A stretch of DNA of 35,491 bases from Bacteroidales bacterium UBA1219 (GCA_002309295.1 DBXF01000074.1:21802-57292), one strand, 5' to 3'; counted from the first letter of the stretch, positions 23,285 to 32,688 are shown. Numbers and translations: made by a program. The notes: generated from the sequence alone by a model not told the origin.

Positions 23285-24079
23285 TCAAAGACTTAGAGGT
23301 TTTGCTCGGCTTGAAATGCTAATCGGGAACGAGAGGCTGGTGTTGATTTGTATTTTGGAGTAGTTCAGTCTGGCAGCCATCCGTCCGGCGTTGGTGGCCG
23401 AAATGTCGATGTCGGCTACTGTGGGCAACGTAACCCTGCCAAACGACTGAAAACCGGAGTATTCCGCCCTTACATTCTGCGACGGATTATTGGAAACCAT
23501 GCTGTGACTCAACACTTTGAGCGAGCGGTTGTCAATTTTCATCGTGTGCCTTATGGCAATGGCCTGTCTGGAACTTTTACGCTCGGCGAAAGTGATGGAG
23601 GTGGTGCTGTTTGCCAAATCGTATTCGGCGTTGGTCTGCTGGTAGCCCGCAATGTCGTTACCAATAAGCAGTGCCTGCATTATGTCGTAGTTGATGGCTA
23701 TGCCGAATTCTTTCTGAAACTGTGTGTAAGTGCCTTGGAAGGCCTGATTTTTCACTTTCACCGAAGCGTAAACGGAGTCGGTGGTCATTTTCACACGCGC
23801 CAGCTCGATAATTTTGGAGATGCTCACCCAAATCACTTTGTCCTTTTTTATACGCACCTGTCCCGACACCCTGACGTCATCTATCTCCGTGCCGAAATTC
23901 ATCGAAAGGGTGGAGAAATCGGCGTTTCTTATATCTTTCACTGTCAAGTGATTGACCTCAGGAGGCGGAGGGGGTATCTCGGGAGTTTGGGTGACTTTCT
24001 TAGTAGATTTACAAGCGGTCATGGCCGTCATCATCACGGCAATGGCAATGAGCAATATATGTATCGTTCTGTTTTTCAT
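23285..24079 (-). CDS. DUF4292 lipoprotein
   Basis: A 264-residue predicted lipoprotein; the signal peptide ends MTAMTAC with Cys23 lipidated, then a proline-rich linker (PEIPPPPPEV). The remaining beta-rich part, with LSMNFGTEIDDVRVSGQVRI and KDKVIWVSISKIIELARVKM, matches DUF4292, which resembles LolB/LolA-type half-barrels. It may bind lipids at the outer membrane, but no function is established. It commonly follows a TPR lipoprotein gene in Bacteroidota, as it does here (9 bp gap). Confidence 0.88.
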   Translation of the reverse strand: MKNRTIHILLIAIAVMMTAMTACKSTKKVTQTPEIPPPPPEVNHLTVKDIRNADFSTLSMNFGTEIDDVRVSGQVRIKKDKVIWVSISKIIELARVKMTTDSVYASVKVKNQAFQGTYTQFQKEFGIAINYDIMQALLIGNDIAGYQQTNAEYDLANSTTSITFAERKSSRQAIAIRHTMKIDNRSLKVLSHSMVSNNPSQNVRAEYSGFQSFGRVTLPTVADIDISATNAGRMAARLNYSKIQINTSLSFPISISSRAKPLSL

Positions 24080-24088
24080 CTCAATATC

Positions 24089-25783
24089 TTATTTCTTGTC
24101 AAGGTATTTATTAGTAACCGTTTCGGCCTCATTCTTTTTGCCTTGTGCTCTCAGTATCTCGACATAATGCTCGTAGCAGGTGCGGTTATCCTCTTTTTCA
24201 GAGTATTTTATTGCCAAAAGTATGTAACGCTCGGCCTCTTTATAATTGCCCATTTTGTACAAAACCCATGCGTAAGTATCTAAGTAATAGGCATTTTCCG
24301 GCTCTTTTTCTATCGTCGTCCGCGACATTTTGTGGGCTTTGTCGAGATTCACCCCGCGTCCCGCGAGTGAATAGGCGTAGTTGTTCATCACACTGATGTC
24401 GTCGGGGATAATTTTCAGCACCTTTTCGTAATAGGCGTCGCTCACTTCGTTGTTGCCCTGCTGGTGGTGCAGTTCGGCAAGCATCTGGTAAAAGTCGGCC
24501 TCGAGGTACATATTCGAAAAACCGCTTTTAACACCTTTCTCAAGAACGGCGATGGCCTCGTCCTTCCGCTCCATGCGATACAGGCTCATCCCCTGCATAT
24601 AATAGAACATGGGGTCGGTGGGGAACAGGTTGCAAGCGCGGGCAGCATCGCTCAACACAAGGCTGTCGTTGTCCAAGGCAAAATCGCAGCGGACAAGCGC
24701 CGACCAAATCTCGGCATCGCTGCTGTCTAAGGCAAGATAATTGCGCAGGTAGTTGGCAGCCCTTTCGTATTTGCCCTGACGCATCAATATATCGCCGTAA
24801 AACAACGAGTACGATGCTGAATCGGGGTCCTGCTGTATCAGAGTCTCCGCCAAATCGAAAGCATATTTCGACTGCGAAGTGTAAAACTCCTCGCTATTGT
24901 AGAAAGTGCCAAGTATCTGACGTTTCGAACGTATGTCGAGCTTAGGATTTTGGAAAGCCTTTTTAAGCTCGTCGTAAGCCTTTTCGGAATTGCCCACTTT
25001 TTTGTAGTATTCGGCCAGCGAAACATGTATGTATTCGTCGTCGGGATTGTTTTCGGCTATGCGTGTGTAGTATTTCAGGGCTTCGGGGTAGTTGCGACGC
25101 TCCATATTCATATTGGCAAGTATGGCGTTGTATTTCTGCTCGTCGGGATTGGCTTTGGCCAAAGCTTCAATTTCTTTCAGGGCTTTGGTGGAGTCGCCCA
25201 CGGCGTACCACAGTTTCTGTTTCTGCATCGATACCGGCTCGGTTATCCCTATGATTTTCTCAACACGGTTGAACACCGCGACAGCCTCTTTGTAGCGTCC
25301 CGCGGCTGTGTAGGCGTTGGCAAGTTCGTAGTAAAACTCCGGTTTCGTGGAATTCAGATCCAACATTTCCGAACGCACTTTTATCAGTTCCGAAGTCTGG
25401 TGTGTACGCTCGTACAATTCGGCAAGCTGCAGCTTATACCAGATGTTGCCGGGCGACAGCTGGTCGGCTTTTTTCGAATATTCGATGGCTTTGCCCACTT
25501 CGCCCAATGAGTAGTACAGACTGCCAAGTTCGTAGTACGCCACAGCATAGTCGGGATATTTTTTCAGAATGTCGTTGTACAGTGCCACGGCGTTTTCGTA
25601 ATCGTCCGTTTCCACCTGCATTTTTGCATCGATGGCAAGGGCGTCGGCTTTCAGTTGGCTTTCCGTCACTTCCGTTATTGGCTTGCGGGTGTATTTGCTC
25701 TTTGGCTCGCTTACCTTTGCCGAATTCTTGCAGCCAACCAACACCGAGGCTATCAACAATATGTAAATCAGTCTATTCCACAT
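24089..25783 (-). CDS. TPR-repeat lipoprotein
   Basis: A 564-residue lipoprotein starting MWNRLIYILLIASVLVGC with Cys18 lipidated. The mature protein is almost wholly tetratricopeptide repeats; clear units include ALYNDILKKYPDYAVAYYEL, KQLSPGN-like turns, YPEALKYYTRIAENNPDDEY and YEKVLKIIPDDISVMNNYAY. It is probably a periplasmic or outer-membrane scaffold. The ATG at 25783 is chosen because the upstream in-frame TTG adds only three residues before the signal peptide. It lies 29 bp after manA and 9 bp before the DUF4292 gene. Confidence 0.9.
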   Translation of the reverse strand: MWNRLIYILLIASVLVGCKNSAKVSEPKSKYTRKPITEVTESQLKADALAIDAKMQVETDDYENAVALYNDILKKYPDYAVAYYELGSLYYSLGEVGKAIEYSKKADQLSPGNIWYKLQLAELYERTHQTSELIKVRSEMLDLNSTKPEFYYELANAYTAAGRYKEAVAVFNRVEKIIGITEPVSMQKQKLWYAVGDSTKALKEIEALAKANPDEQKYNAILANMNMERRNYPEALKYYTRIAENNPDDEYIHVSLAEYYKKVGNSEKAYDELKKAFQNPKLDIRSKRQILGTFYNSEEFYTSQSKYAFDLAETLIQQDPDSASYSLFYGDILMRQGKYERAANYLRNYLALDSSDAEIWSALVRCDFALDNDSLVLSDAARACNLFPTDPMFYYMQGMSLYRMERKDEAIAVLEKGVKSGFSNMYLEADFYQMLAELHHQQGNNEVSDAYYEKVLKIIPDDISVMNNYAYSLAGRGVNLDKAHKMSRTTIEKEPENAYYLDTYAWVLYKMGNYKEAERYILLAIKYSEKEDNRTCYEHYVEILRAQGKKNEAETVTNKYLDKK

Positions 25784-25812
25784 AAAAAACAATCGCCTAA
25801 ATCTTTAAACTA

Positions 25813-26841
25813 TTAACTAAAATCCTTTTCAGAACTCTGAGTTCCGAGTTCCAAATTATCGATATATATTTCAAGCACTTTCGCCTCCTTTTCGGGGAAA
25901 ATCTCCACAATGTCGGCTATAGCCGGGACAAGGATGCACTCACCAGCCCGCATAGGCACTATCTTGCCCATAGTGCGTATTGCGCAGATGCCTTCGATAC
26001 AGCAATAGGCCACAAAGGAGTCGAGCGATGCGAAATCTTTTTTCAGAGGCTTGTCGAAAACAAGCAGATTGGTGGTAAAATAAGGACATTTAGCAAGCGT
26101 GGAAGTGGTGTTTTTGGTGTAGCTGTAATTTGTCTTGGCATTTTTCACGGGGTTGAAGTCCAACACCTCGAGGGCTTGTGCGGTGTGCAGCTCGCGTCCG
26201 TTACCGTTTTCGTCCTTGCGGTCCCAGTCGTAAATACGATAGGTAGTGTCCGACGTCTGCTGTATCTCGGCTATGAGCAAGCCTTTGCCCAAGGCATGGA
26301 CACGCCCGCCCGGGATAAAAAACACGTCGCCTTTTTGGGGATGTTCTACGTTAAGGTTTTCGAGTAACTTGCCTTCGTCGAGCGATTTCTGATAAGTCTC
26401 TTTAGACAGTTTCTTCGAAAATCCGTCGATGATGATGGAGTCTTTTTCAGCATCCATCACGTACCACATCTCGGTTTTCCCACAGTCGAGGCCTTGCTGC
26501 AGGGCATGTGCGTCGTCGGGGTGCACCTGCACCGAAAGACGGTCGTTGGCGTCGATAATCTTCACCAGTATCGGGAATTCGTTGCCGAAACGGGCATAGT
26601 TGGCCTCTCCGATAAGGTCGGCGTTGTAAATTTCCAGCACTTCGTTGAGGTTGTTCTCGGCCAGAAAGCCGTTCTCCACCATCGACTCGTTGCCGTAAAC
26701 GCCCGACAGGATCCACATCTCGCCGCAGTTGGGCAATGGCGAATAGTCGATGCCTAGGTCGTTCTTAATCTTGTTTCCGCCCCAAATTTTATTCTTGAAA
26801 AGGGGGTAAAATTTCAGTGGGTACAGTGCCGAATCTTCCAT
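25813..26841 (-). CDS. manA: Mannose-6-phosphate isomerase, class I
   Basis: This zinc enzyme interconverts mannose 6-phosphate and fructose 6-phosphate, feeding GDP-mannose or mannose use. Zinc ligands are visible as Gln105 and His107 in QVHPDD, Glu124 in GKTEMWYV and His182 in PGGRVHALGKG; the catalytic arginine is in SDTTYRIYDWDR (Arg202). It is 342 residues long, like the short Bacillus-type enzymes. It heads a six-gene minus-strand run with glycosyltransferases. Its upstream region (26842-27059, shared with the divergent T9SS gene) shows no convincing minus-strand -7 box. Confidence 0.94.
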   Translation of the reverse strand: MEDSALYPLKFYPLFKNKIWGGNKIKNDLGIDYSPLPNCGEMWILSGVYGNESMVENGFLAENNLNEVLEIYNADLIGEANYARFGNEFPILVKIIDANDRLSVQVHPDDAHALQQGLDCGKTEMWYVMDAEKDSIIIDGFSKKLSKETYQKSLDEGKLLENLNVEHPQKGDVFFIPGGRVHALGKGLLIAEIQQTSDTTYRIYDWDRKDENGNGRELHTAQALEVLDFNPVKNAKTNYSYTKNTTSTLAKCPYFTTNLLVFDKPLKKDFASLDSFVAYCCIEGICAIRTMGKIVPMRAGECILVPAIADIVEIFPEKEAKVLEIYIDNLELGTQSSEKDFS

Positions 26842-26923
26842 AAAAAAATATTTGCCTGTTATTGTTCAATACCAAAAAACTATAAAAAGTGCGAAATATT
26901 GTGTTTTTTTCAGAAATATTATG

Positions 26924-26931
26924 TATATTTG
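26924..26931 (+). promoter_or_regulatory. -7 element of the T9SS protein gene
   Basis: TATATTTG within ATGTATATTTGCAT matches TAnnTTTG; no good -33 box is visible. The predicted leader is about 120 nt. A small hairpin ATTGTT/AACAAT at 27038-27053 lies just upstream of the chosen ATG at 27060. Confidence 0.6.
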
Positions 26932-27059
26932 CATAACTTTTTTCGCACAAGTTGCGTAAAATAAGATAGCGTCATTCCGCCATTGTGTAAGCATTTCGCA
27001 CAATTTTTTGGGTAAAATGACGTTGGTTTATTATGCAATTGTTTTTAAACAATGACGAT

Positions 27060-29705
27060 ATGAAAAGACTATTTGCAACGATAATAATGCTGTTTTGCGT
27101 CGTGGAATTCATTCATGCGCAAACTAATCCTTGCCCCGGATTGAAAAACCCCATAGATTTTGCTATACATCAGTACTATTCGGGACAAACCGGACAACGT
27201 GTCTCCGGTGAAAGCAACTATAGCAACACCTATATCCAACTCACCAGTGCTATCATCCGCAACACCGGTTTGGCCTCGGCCGTGAGCTCTGTGGGTTGTA
27301 GCGGCAGAGACGACCCCAACACCCGCACAAGACGCTTCCTTATCATGGGTTCGGGAAACGACCTGAACACCAGTAGCCAACTCTCTTTCCTTCCTAACAG
27401 CCAATTTGTCAGCTCTATACGCATTGGCAACTCCTGCTACTCCGCCGAAGCGGAAGGTCTTTACTACACAATGACTGTTACTCCTCAAAACGCCCTCGTC
27501 TTCATATACTATTCCATCGTATTGGAAAACGCTCTGCACTCTGCAAGCCAGAATCCTGAATTTATCATACGTATTAAAAGACAGAACGGAAGCACCTTCT
27601 CCAATATCTCCGACACTCTTTATTATGTTGTACAAAGCCCTGTAAGTGGCGGTTCTTTAGGTGTTTGGACCCAAGTGGGCAGTGCCGTTTACAAACCTTG
27701 GGCCAAAGCCGCCATCAACTTGTACAACTATCTTTACGAAACAGTACGTATCGAGGTGCTTGTGGGCGACTGCTCCGCCTCAGGACACTACGGCTATTGC
27801 TACATTGCCGGCGACTGCCAGCCGATGTCGCTTCAAGCCAGCGGATGCTCCCCCGGAGCCTCCAACGAGGTGGCAACCATCACAGCTCCTACAGGACTTT
27901 CGGGATACCAATGGTATCGCAGCCGCTACGGCGAACTGGGCAGCAACCAGATAACCAACCCAGCCAACTACGAACCAATCCCCGGTACCCGTGGACAGGA
28001 CTCTATCCTCGATGTTTATGTGGAAGATTTCCCCTACGACCAGACAACGGGCAACCGTGTGCAGTGCAATACCTTTAAATGCGTCCTCACTTCCTACCTC
28101 GACCCGGCCAAGCCCATCCTCTCCGAGCTGTACGTTAACGGCTGCAACCAGAAACCCACCGTGGAATTGGAAGCTATCACCCAATGCGACGGCAGTATCC
28201 TCGTTATTGACCGTAGCACCACTCCCACCAACGAAGGTCCCATAGGAGGCGACACCGCTCTCACACATTGGACATTCCGCAACAGCAGCGGACAGAGCGT
28301 GGGCACCGCCATAGGCGGACAAGCCTCCCATGTATATCCCACAGCCGGCGACGACAGCGTCACTTTGCGTACCATCAGTCCTCTCGACAACACCTGCTAC
28401 ACCGAACGCACTCTCCCCATTCACATACGTAAGAACCCCAACATAGGCATCAACCCGAGCCGAACAAGCATCTGTGCCAACGACACCATTACCCTGCGAG
28501 GCACTTGCAGCGACCCGATAGGCATCATACGTCATCGCTGGCTGATACACGACCCCATCGACGGCGACACCATACTTACCGGTAATCCCGTGGTGCACCG
28601 TTTCTCCAACACATCCACCGTGGAATACACCGCCATGAACGCTGACTCCTGCGAGAGCACCGTCAGCACCACCATTAGCATAGGCTATTTCCCCGACCTT
28701 GAAATAACAGGCGACTCGGTGGTGTGCGTGGGCAACAGCAACACTCTGCACGTGAGCTGCAACCTACCGGGCTGCACCTACGAGTGGTACAACGACACCC
28801 TGCAGACCACTCCGCTACAGACTGGCGCCGACTATACCTTCACCCCAACCCGCAACGGCATTATGTTTGCCAAAGTGATTAGCCCCTACGGCTGTAGCAC
28901 ATGGAGCATGTTCCGCTATCGTATGCTCATTCCGACACTCGAAGCCGACACCACTCATATTTGCGTGGGCGACGTAGTCACCCTCACAGCCGACGGTGCC
29001 GACTACTACATCTGGGAAAGCTCACCCGCCGACCCCAGCCTCGACGGACAGGACAGCGTTTCACAAGTCGTTGTTACTCCTAACGTAAGCACAACCTATA
29101 CCATGACTGGCTTTGGTACCAACGGCTGCAGTTCCACTCCTCTGTCTGTTACGGTAATGGTTGATCCTTTCCCCGAATTTTCGCTGTCGTACACTCCAGA
29201 ATACATCAACCTGTTCGAACCGGTGCTCTACCTTAGCGACAACTCCAGAAGCCGCGTACGCTCCGTTTGGTTCTTCCCCACCGACGGCACCGAATACCCG
29301 ACAACAGCCCGCAACTTCGAATACGAATTCCAGAACGTGCTCGACTACGACTCCATTCCTATACGTCTTACCTCAGCCACCATCAACGGCTGTGCGCAGG
29401 ACACCACCTTCTATGTTCCCGTGGATGTGTTCACCGAATGGATACCATCGGTATTCACACCCAGACGCGACATCAACCGCACTTTTGGACTGCAGAACAA
29501 TATCAAGGCGTTGGATTTCACCATGACAATTTACAACCGCAACGGACTCAAAGTTTTCGAGACCAACGACCAGAACGATTTTTGGGACGGCACCTACAAA
29601 GGCAAAACCTGTCCCGTTGGTACATATGTATGGATTATTACCTATCGTCAATTCGAAGGAACCGACATAATCAAGAAAAAAGGAACGGTACTTCTACTTA
29701 AATAG
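27060..29705 (+). CDS. Large secreted protein with type B T9SS (CHU_C) C-terminal domain
   Basis: An 881-residue exported protein. The signal peptide is MKRLFATIIMLFCVVEFIHA followed by Q; the ATG at 27060 is used because a start at 27033 would add nine residues before it. The middle (about 230-780) has Ig/PKD-like beta domains with repeated patterns such as SICANDTITLRGTC, SVVCVGNSNTLHVSC and HICVGDVVTLTADGADYYIW. The last 91 residues (791-881) are a gliding-motility-type C-terminal domain: IPSVFTPRRDINRTFGL, FTMTIYNRNGLKVFET, FWDGTYKGKTCPVGTYVWII and KGTVLLLK. It is cargo for Type IX secretion, delivered to the cell surface. The usual FTPNGDGxND is degenerate (FTPRRDIN). The function is unknown; adhesion is a reasonable guess. 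Confidence 0.92.
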   Translation: MKRLFATIIMLFCVVEFIHAQTNPCPGLKNPIDFAIHQYYSGQTGQRVSGESNYSNTYIQLTSAIIRNTGLASAVSSVGCSGRDDPNTRTRRFLIMGSGNDLNTSSQLSFLPNSQFVSSIRIGNSCYSAEAEGLYYTMTVTPQNALVFIYYSIVLENALHSASQNPEFIIRIKRQNGSTFSNISDTLYYVVQSPVSGGSLGVWTQVGSAVYKPWAKAAINLYNYLYETVRIEVLVGDCSASGHYGYCYIAGDCQPMSLQASGCSPGASNEVATITAPTGLSGYQWYRSRYGELGSNQITNPANYEPIPGTRGQDSILDVYVEDFPYDQTTGNRVQCNTFKCVLTSYLDPAKPILSELYVNGCNQKPTVELEAITQCDGSILVIDRSTTPTNEGPIGGDTALTHWTFRNSSGQSVGTAIGGQASHVYPTAGDDSVTLRTISPLDNTCYTERTLPIHIRKNPNIGINPSRTSICANDTITLRGTCSDPIGIIRHRWLIHDPIDGDTILTGNPVVHRFSNTSTVEYTAMNADSCESTVSTTISIGYFPDLEITGDSVVCVGNSNTLHVSCNLPGCTYEWYNDTLQTTPLQTGADYTFTPTRNGIMFAKVISPYGCSTWSMFRYRMLIPTLEADTTHICVGDVVTLTADGADYYIWESSPADPSLDGQDSVSQVVVTPNVSTTYTMTGFGTNGCSSTPLSVTVMVDPFPEFSLSYTPEYINLFEPVLYLSDNSRSRVRSVWFFPTDGTEYPTTARNFEYEFQNVLDYDSIPIRLTSATINGCAQDTTFYVPVDVFTEWIPSVFTPRRDINRTFGLQNNIKALDFTMTIYNRNGLKVFETNDQNDFWDGTYKGKTCPVGTYVWIITYRQFEGTDIIKKKGTVLLLK

Positions 29706-29723
29706 CTAAAAACAACGATTATT

Positions 29724-29761
29724 AAAAAAGGCAGGAGGTCTCAAAACTTCTTGCCTTTTTT
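29724..29761. terminator. Bidirectional terminator between the T9SS gene and rsgA
   Basis: The 16-base arms 29724-29739 (AAAAAAGGCAGGAGGT) and 29746-29761 (ACTTCTTGCCTTTTTT) pair throughout with two G-U wobbles on plus. The A and T tracts serve both strands, and the right arm reaches into the rsgA stop codon (29760-29762). Confidence 0.9.
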
Positions 29762-30695
29762 ATTTTTGCCACTCCTCAACATCCATCTCCTCGCCGTGGA
29801 GGATATTCAAATAGTTCTCGTATCTGAAATCGGAGATAACACCCTGCTCCACAGCCTCTTTCACAGCGCATCCCGGCTCGTGTTCGTGAGTGCAGTTGGC
29901 AAAACGGCAGTCGTGAAGCACCGCCTTCATCTCGGGAAAGAAATGCGACACTTCCTCTTTAGAAAAATTCACCATGCCGAATTCCTTTATGCCTGGAGTG
30001 TCGATGATAAATCCGTCGCCGTAGGGGAAAAGCTCGGCAAAGGTGGTGGTGTGCTTGCCTTTCATGCTCCAAAGCGACACATCGCCGACTTTCAATCCGA
30101 GGTCGGGCGACAATGCGTTGAGTAAAGCCGACTTTCCGACACCCGAATGTCCGGCAAACAAAGTGGTCTTGCCTTCCAAAAGAGTTTTCAATTGGTCCAG
30201 ATTGGTGCCTTTGGTGGCCGAAACGCCAATGCAAGTGTAGCCAGCCTTTCGGTAAACCTCGAACAAACTGTCCTGATAGTCCTGCAGCTCGTCGTCGTAC
30301 AAATCAATCTTGTTGAAAACCAGCAGACAAGGCACGTGATAAGCCTCGGCGGTAACCAAAAAACGGTCGATAAAGCCTGTGCTTGTACGCGGAAAGCCAA
30401 TAGTTGCCACAAGGCAGGCTTGGTCGAGGTTAGCGGCAATTATGTGCGTCTGTTTCGACAACTTGGTGGAACGGCGTATGATGCAGTTCCTGCGTTCGTC
30501 AACAGCGGTGATAAGCCCTGTGCCGTCGGTGGTCTGCAGCTCGAACTCCACGGTGTCGCCCACAGCAATAGGATTGGTGCTTTTAATGCCTTTGATACGG
30601 AAATTGCCACGCAACTGACAGTCAACAACACTGCCGTCGTCGGTACGCACCTTGTACCATTTTCCCGTTGTCTTGCTTACCAATCCCTTAGCCAT
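29760..30695 (-). CDS. rsgA: Ribosome small-subunit-dependent GTPase A
   Basis: RsgA is a circularly permuted GTPase that proofreads late 30S maturation. An OB fold occupies residues about 1-70. The permuted motif order is visible: NKID (G4) at 128-131, SATKG (G5) near 159-163, GHSGVGKS (G1) at 182-189 and DTPG (G3) at 232-235. The zinc knuckle is Cys263, Cys268, His270 and Cys276. The 311-residue length is normal. It lies 19 bp after the M16 gene and ends the HAD-M16-rsgA unit. Confidence 0.96.
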   Translation of the reverse strand: MAKGLVSKTTGKWYKVRTDDGSVVDCQLRGNFRIKGIKSTNPIAVGDTVEFELQTTDGTGLITAVDERRNCIIRRSTKLSKQTHIIAANLDQACLVATIGFPRTSTGFIDRFLVTAEAYHVPCLLVFNKIDLYDDELQDYQDSLFEVYRKAGYTCIGVSATKGTNLDQLKTLLEGKTTLFAGHSGVGKSALLNALSPDLGLKVGDVSLWSMKGKHTTTFAELFPYGDGFIIDTPGIKEFGMVNFSKEEVSHFFPEMKAVLHDCRFANCTHEHEPGCAVKEAVEQGVISDFRYENYLNILHGEEMDVEEWQK

Positions 30696-30714
30696 ATTAC
30701 TGATTATGAAGATA

Positions 30715-31950
30715 TTAGTAGTAAATCAACTGACTAAAACGCTCTTTGTCAAGTATTTCGTTGGCTACATCAAGTATCTGCTGTGGCGTGATGGCGTTTG
30801 TTTCGGCGGCAATCTCGTCCATAGTGTCCACACGGTCGTATATAAGAAAACTTTTGCCGATGGACTGCATCTCGTTGAGCGACTGTTCGTTGTTGATGGC
30901 CATCTGGCCCAAAAACTGCATTTTATACTGGTGCAGTTGTGAAGTGCTTATCGAGACGTTCTTAATTTTTTCCAACTCGCGGAAAATCAGCTCGATAATC
31001 TTGTCTTTGAAATCGGGGTGCATGGCGGTATAAATGTAGAAAATGCCGCTGTCGCTGAACAGAGAATATTGAGTTTCAATATTGTAGCACAATCCATATT
31101 TCTCACGAATTGCCACATTCAAACGCGAAGTCATGGCAGGTCCGCCTAAAATATTGTTAATCAACGTGAAAACAACACGCTTATCGTTAAAATTGCTATA
31201 TGCCGGACAGCCGAGCAAGGCATGCACCTGATGCCCGTGCTTGTTGCGGGTTTCGGAAAAGACATTGGTATTGGTTACTGGTATGCGTTTCGTAAGGGCG
31301 GAAGTGGCAGGCTGCACGCCGAAATGTTTATCGCAAATGTGGACTATCTTTCGGAAATCGAGGTTGCCCACTACCGAAATCACCATACGGTCGGTGGTGT
31401 AGTTCTTTTTTACGAACGACAGCAGTTGCTGCGAATTGAATTTACGTATGTTGCGCGGTTTTCCCAATATATTGTGTGCAAGGCTGTGGTCGCCGAAAAA
31501 CAGTTCTTCGAAATCGTCGAAAATCAATTCCGAAGGGGTATCTTTGTACGAGTTTATCTCATCTATGATAACCTCCGTCTCCTTTGCCAGCTCCCTCGGC
31601 GGAAATGTGGAATGGAAAATTATGTCGGAGAAAAGCTCTATGCATCGCTCGAAATGCTGTGTCATGGCGGAGGCGTAGATGCAGGTCTCTTCTTTAGTGG
31701 TGTAGGCGTTGAGTTCGCCGCCCACGCCGTCGATGCGGTTGAGTATGTGGTACGAGTGTCGTTTTTGTGTGCCTTTGAAAATGGCGTGTTCGATAAAATG
31801 CGCCATGCCTTCCTCGCTTGGCGTCTCGTCGCGGGAACCGGTGTTTACATAAACGCCGCAGTGAATTACCGCCGACTGGTTGCGCCGGAAGACAATACGT
31901 ATGCCGTTGGCAAAGCGGTGATATTGGTAGATTTCGGTGTTGTTGGTCAA
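30715..31950 (-). CDS. M16 family zinc metallopeptidase
   Basis: A 411-residue single-chain M16B peptidase (processing-peptidase-like, inverzincin). The zinc site HFIEH is at residues 51-55, with the distal glutamate in IIDEINSYKDTPSE. The C-terminal half (GPAMTSRLNVAIREKYGLCY) carries the R...Y pair for substrate binding. No signal peptide is visible, so it is probably cytoplasmic. No ATG fits the conserved N-terminus: the start is a TTG at 31950 (an ATT at 31956 is also in frame). It follows the HAD gene by 13 bp. Confidence 0.93.
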   Translation of the reverse strand: MTNNTEIYQYHRFANGIRIVFRRNQSAVIHCGVYVNTGSRDETPSEEGMAHFIEHAIFKGTQKRHSYHILNRIDGVGGELNAYTTKEETCIYASAMTQHFERCIELFSDIIFHSTFPPRELAKETEVIIDEINSYKDTPSELIFDDFEELFFGDHSLAHNILGKPRNIRKFNSQQLLSFVKKNYTTDRMVISVVGNLDFRKIVHICDKHFGVQPATSALTKRIPVTNTNVFSETRNKHGHQVHALLGCPAYSNFNDKRVVFTLINNILGGPAMTSRLNVAIREKYGLCYNIETQYSLFSDSGIFYIYTAMHPDFKDKIIELIFRELEKIKNVSISTSQLHQYKMQFLGQMAINNEQSLNEMQSIGKSFLIYDRVDTMDEIAAETNAITPQQILDVANEILDKERFSQLIYY

Positions 31951-31963
31951 GGTAATGGCTATT

Positions 31964-32608
31964 TTATTGTACTACGCCTTCGGCAAGAGTGAGGTTGCAA
32001 CGGAACAGCTGCTCCAGTTTTTTATCCTTTGGCATCAGGTATGTGTGCAGCCCCAACGACTTTGCGGTTTCCACGTTGGAGGGATTGTCGTCGATAAACA
32101 GTGTTTCGTCGGGATTGAGGTTGTTCTCGTCGATAATCGTCTGGAAACCGTCGGGCTTGGGCTTGCGGGTGTGCATCAACTGCGAAAAATAGGCCTTGCA
32201 GAACGACACCTCGAAGGGGTTGAAGCCGTATTTCTGCGTCTCCTCGGCCATAAAACGGTCGTAGTTTATCTGGTTGGTGTTGCTGAAAAGGAAAGTGTTG
32301 TACTTGATACGTAGTCCGCCAAGCAATTGCCAACGGATTTTGGGTATTTCGATAAGTATGGCGTTCCATGCGTCGTCTATCTGCTCGTCGGTGAGGGCTA
32401 TGGGCGAAATACTGCGGATGTAGTCGCGGAACTCAGCGGGACTGATACGACCTTCTTCAAACTGGTCTATCATCGGAGTCTGCGACAGCTTGGTGTAGTA
32501 TTGCTCAAAATCCTGAAGCCCGTAGGAACGGAAACGGTCGGCAATGTTTTCGTATCTTATGTCGTAAATCACGCCACCGAGGTCGAATATTATATTTTTG
32601 ATTTCCAT
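31964..32608 (-). CDS. HAD-superfamily phosphatase (YihX-like, subfamily IA)
   Basis: A 214-residue HAD hydrolase. Motif I is FDLGGVIYDI, with nucleophile Asp9 and Gly in place of the usual second Asp, as in the YihX-like group; motif II is in FLFSNTNQIN; the motif III lysine is in TRKPKPDGFQ; motif IV is LFIDDNPSNVETAKSLG. It may dephosphorylate a sugar phosphate such as glucose 1-phosphate, but the substrate is not certain. The ATG at 32608 (MEIKNIIFDLGG) is used instead of a TTG four codons upstream. It heads the unit with the M16 peptidase and rsgA, which has its own promoter. Confidence 0.92.
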   Translation of the reverse strand: MEIKNIIFDLGGVIYDIRYENIADRFRSYGLQDFEQYYTKLSQTPMIDQFEEGRISPAEFRDYIRSISPIALTDEQIDDAWNAILIEIPKIRWQLLGGLRIKYNTFLFSNTNQINYDRFMAEETQKYGFNPFEVSFCKAYFSQLMHTRKPKPDGFQTIIDENNLNPDETLFIDDNPSNVETAKSLGLHTYLMPKDKKLEQLFRCNLTLAEGVVQ

Positions 32609-32656
32609 TTGATTACACAAAATATTACGTTGCTTTGTCCTTTATTTTCAAAGGTG

Positions 32657-32688
32657 CAAATTTAAGTTTTTTTTGCCGAAAAAACAAA
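32657..32688 (-). promoter_or_regulatory. Promoter of the HAD-M16-rsgA unit
   Basis: On minus, TTTG at 32688-32685 and TAAATTTG at 32664-32657 match the Bacteroidota boxes with 20 bp spacing. The leader is about 42 nt. The site lies directly behind the LytTR gene stop. Confidence 0.82.
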
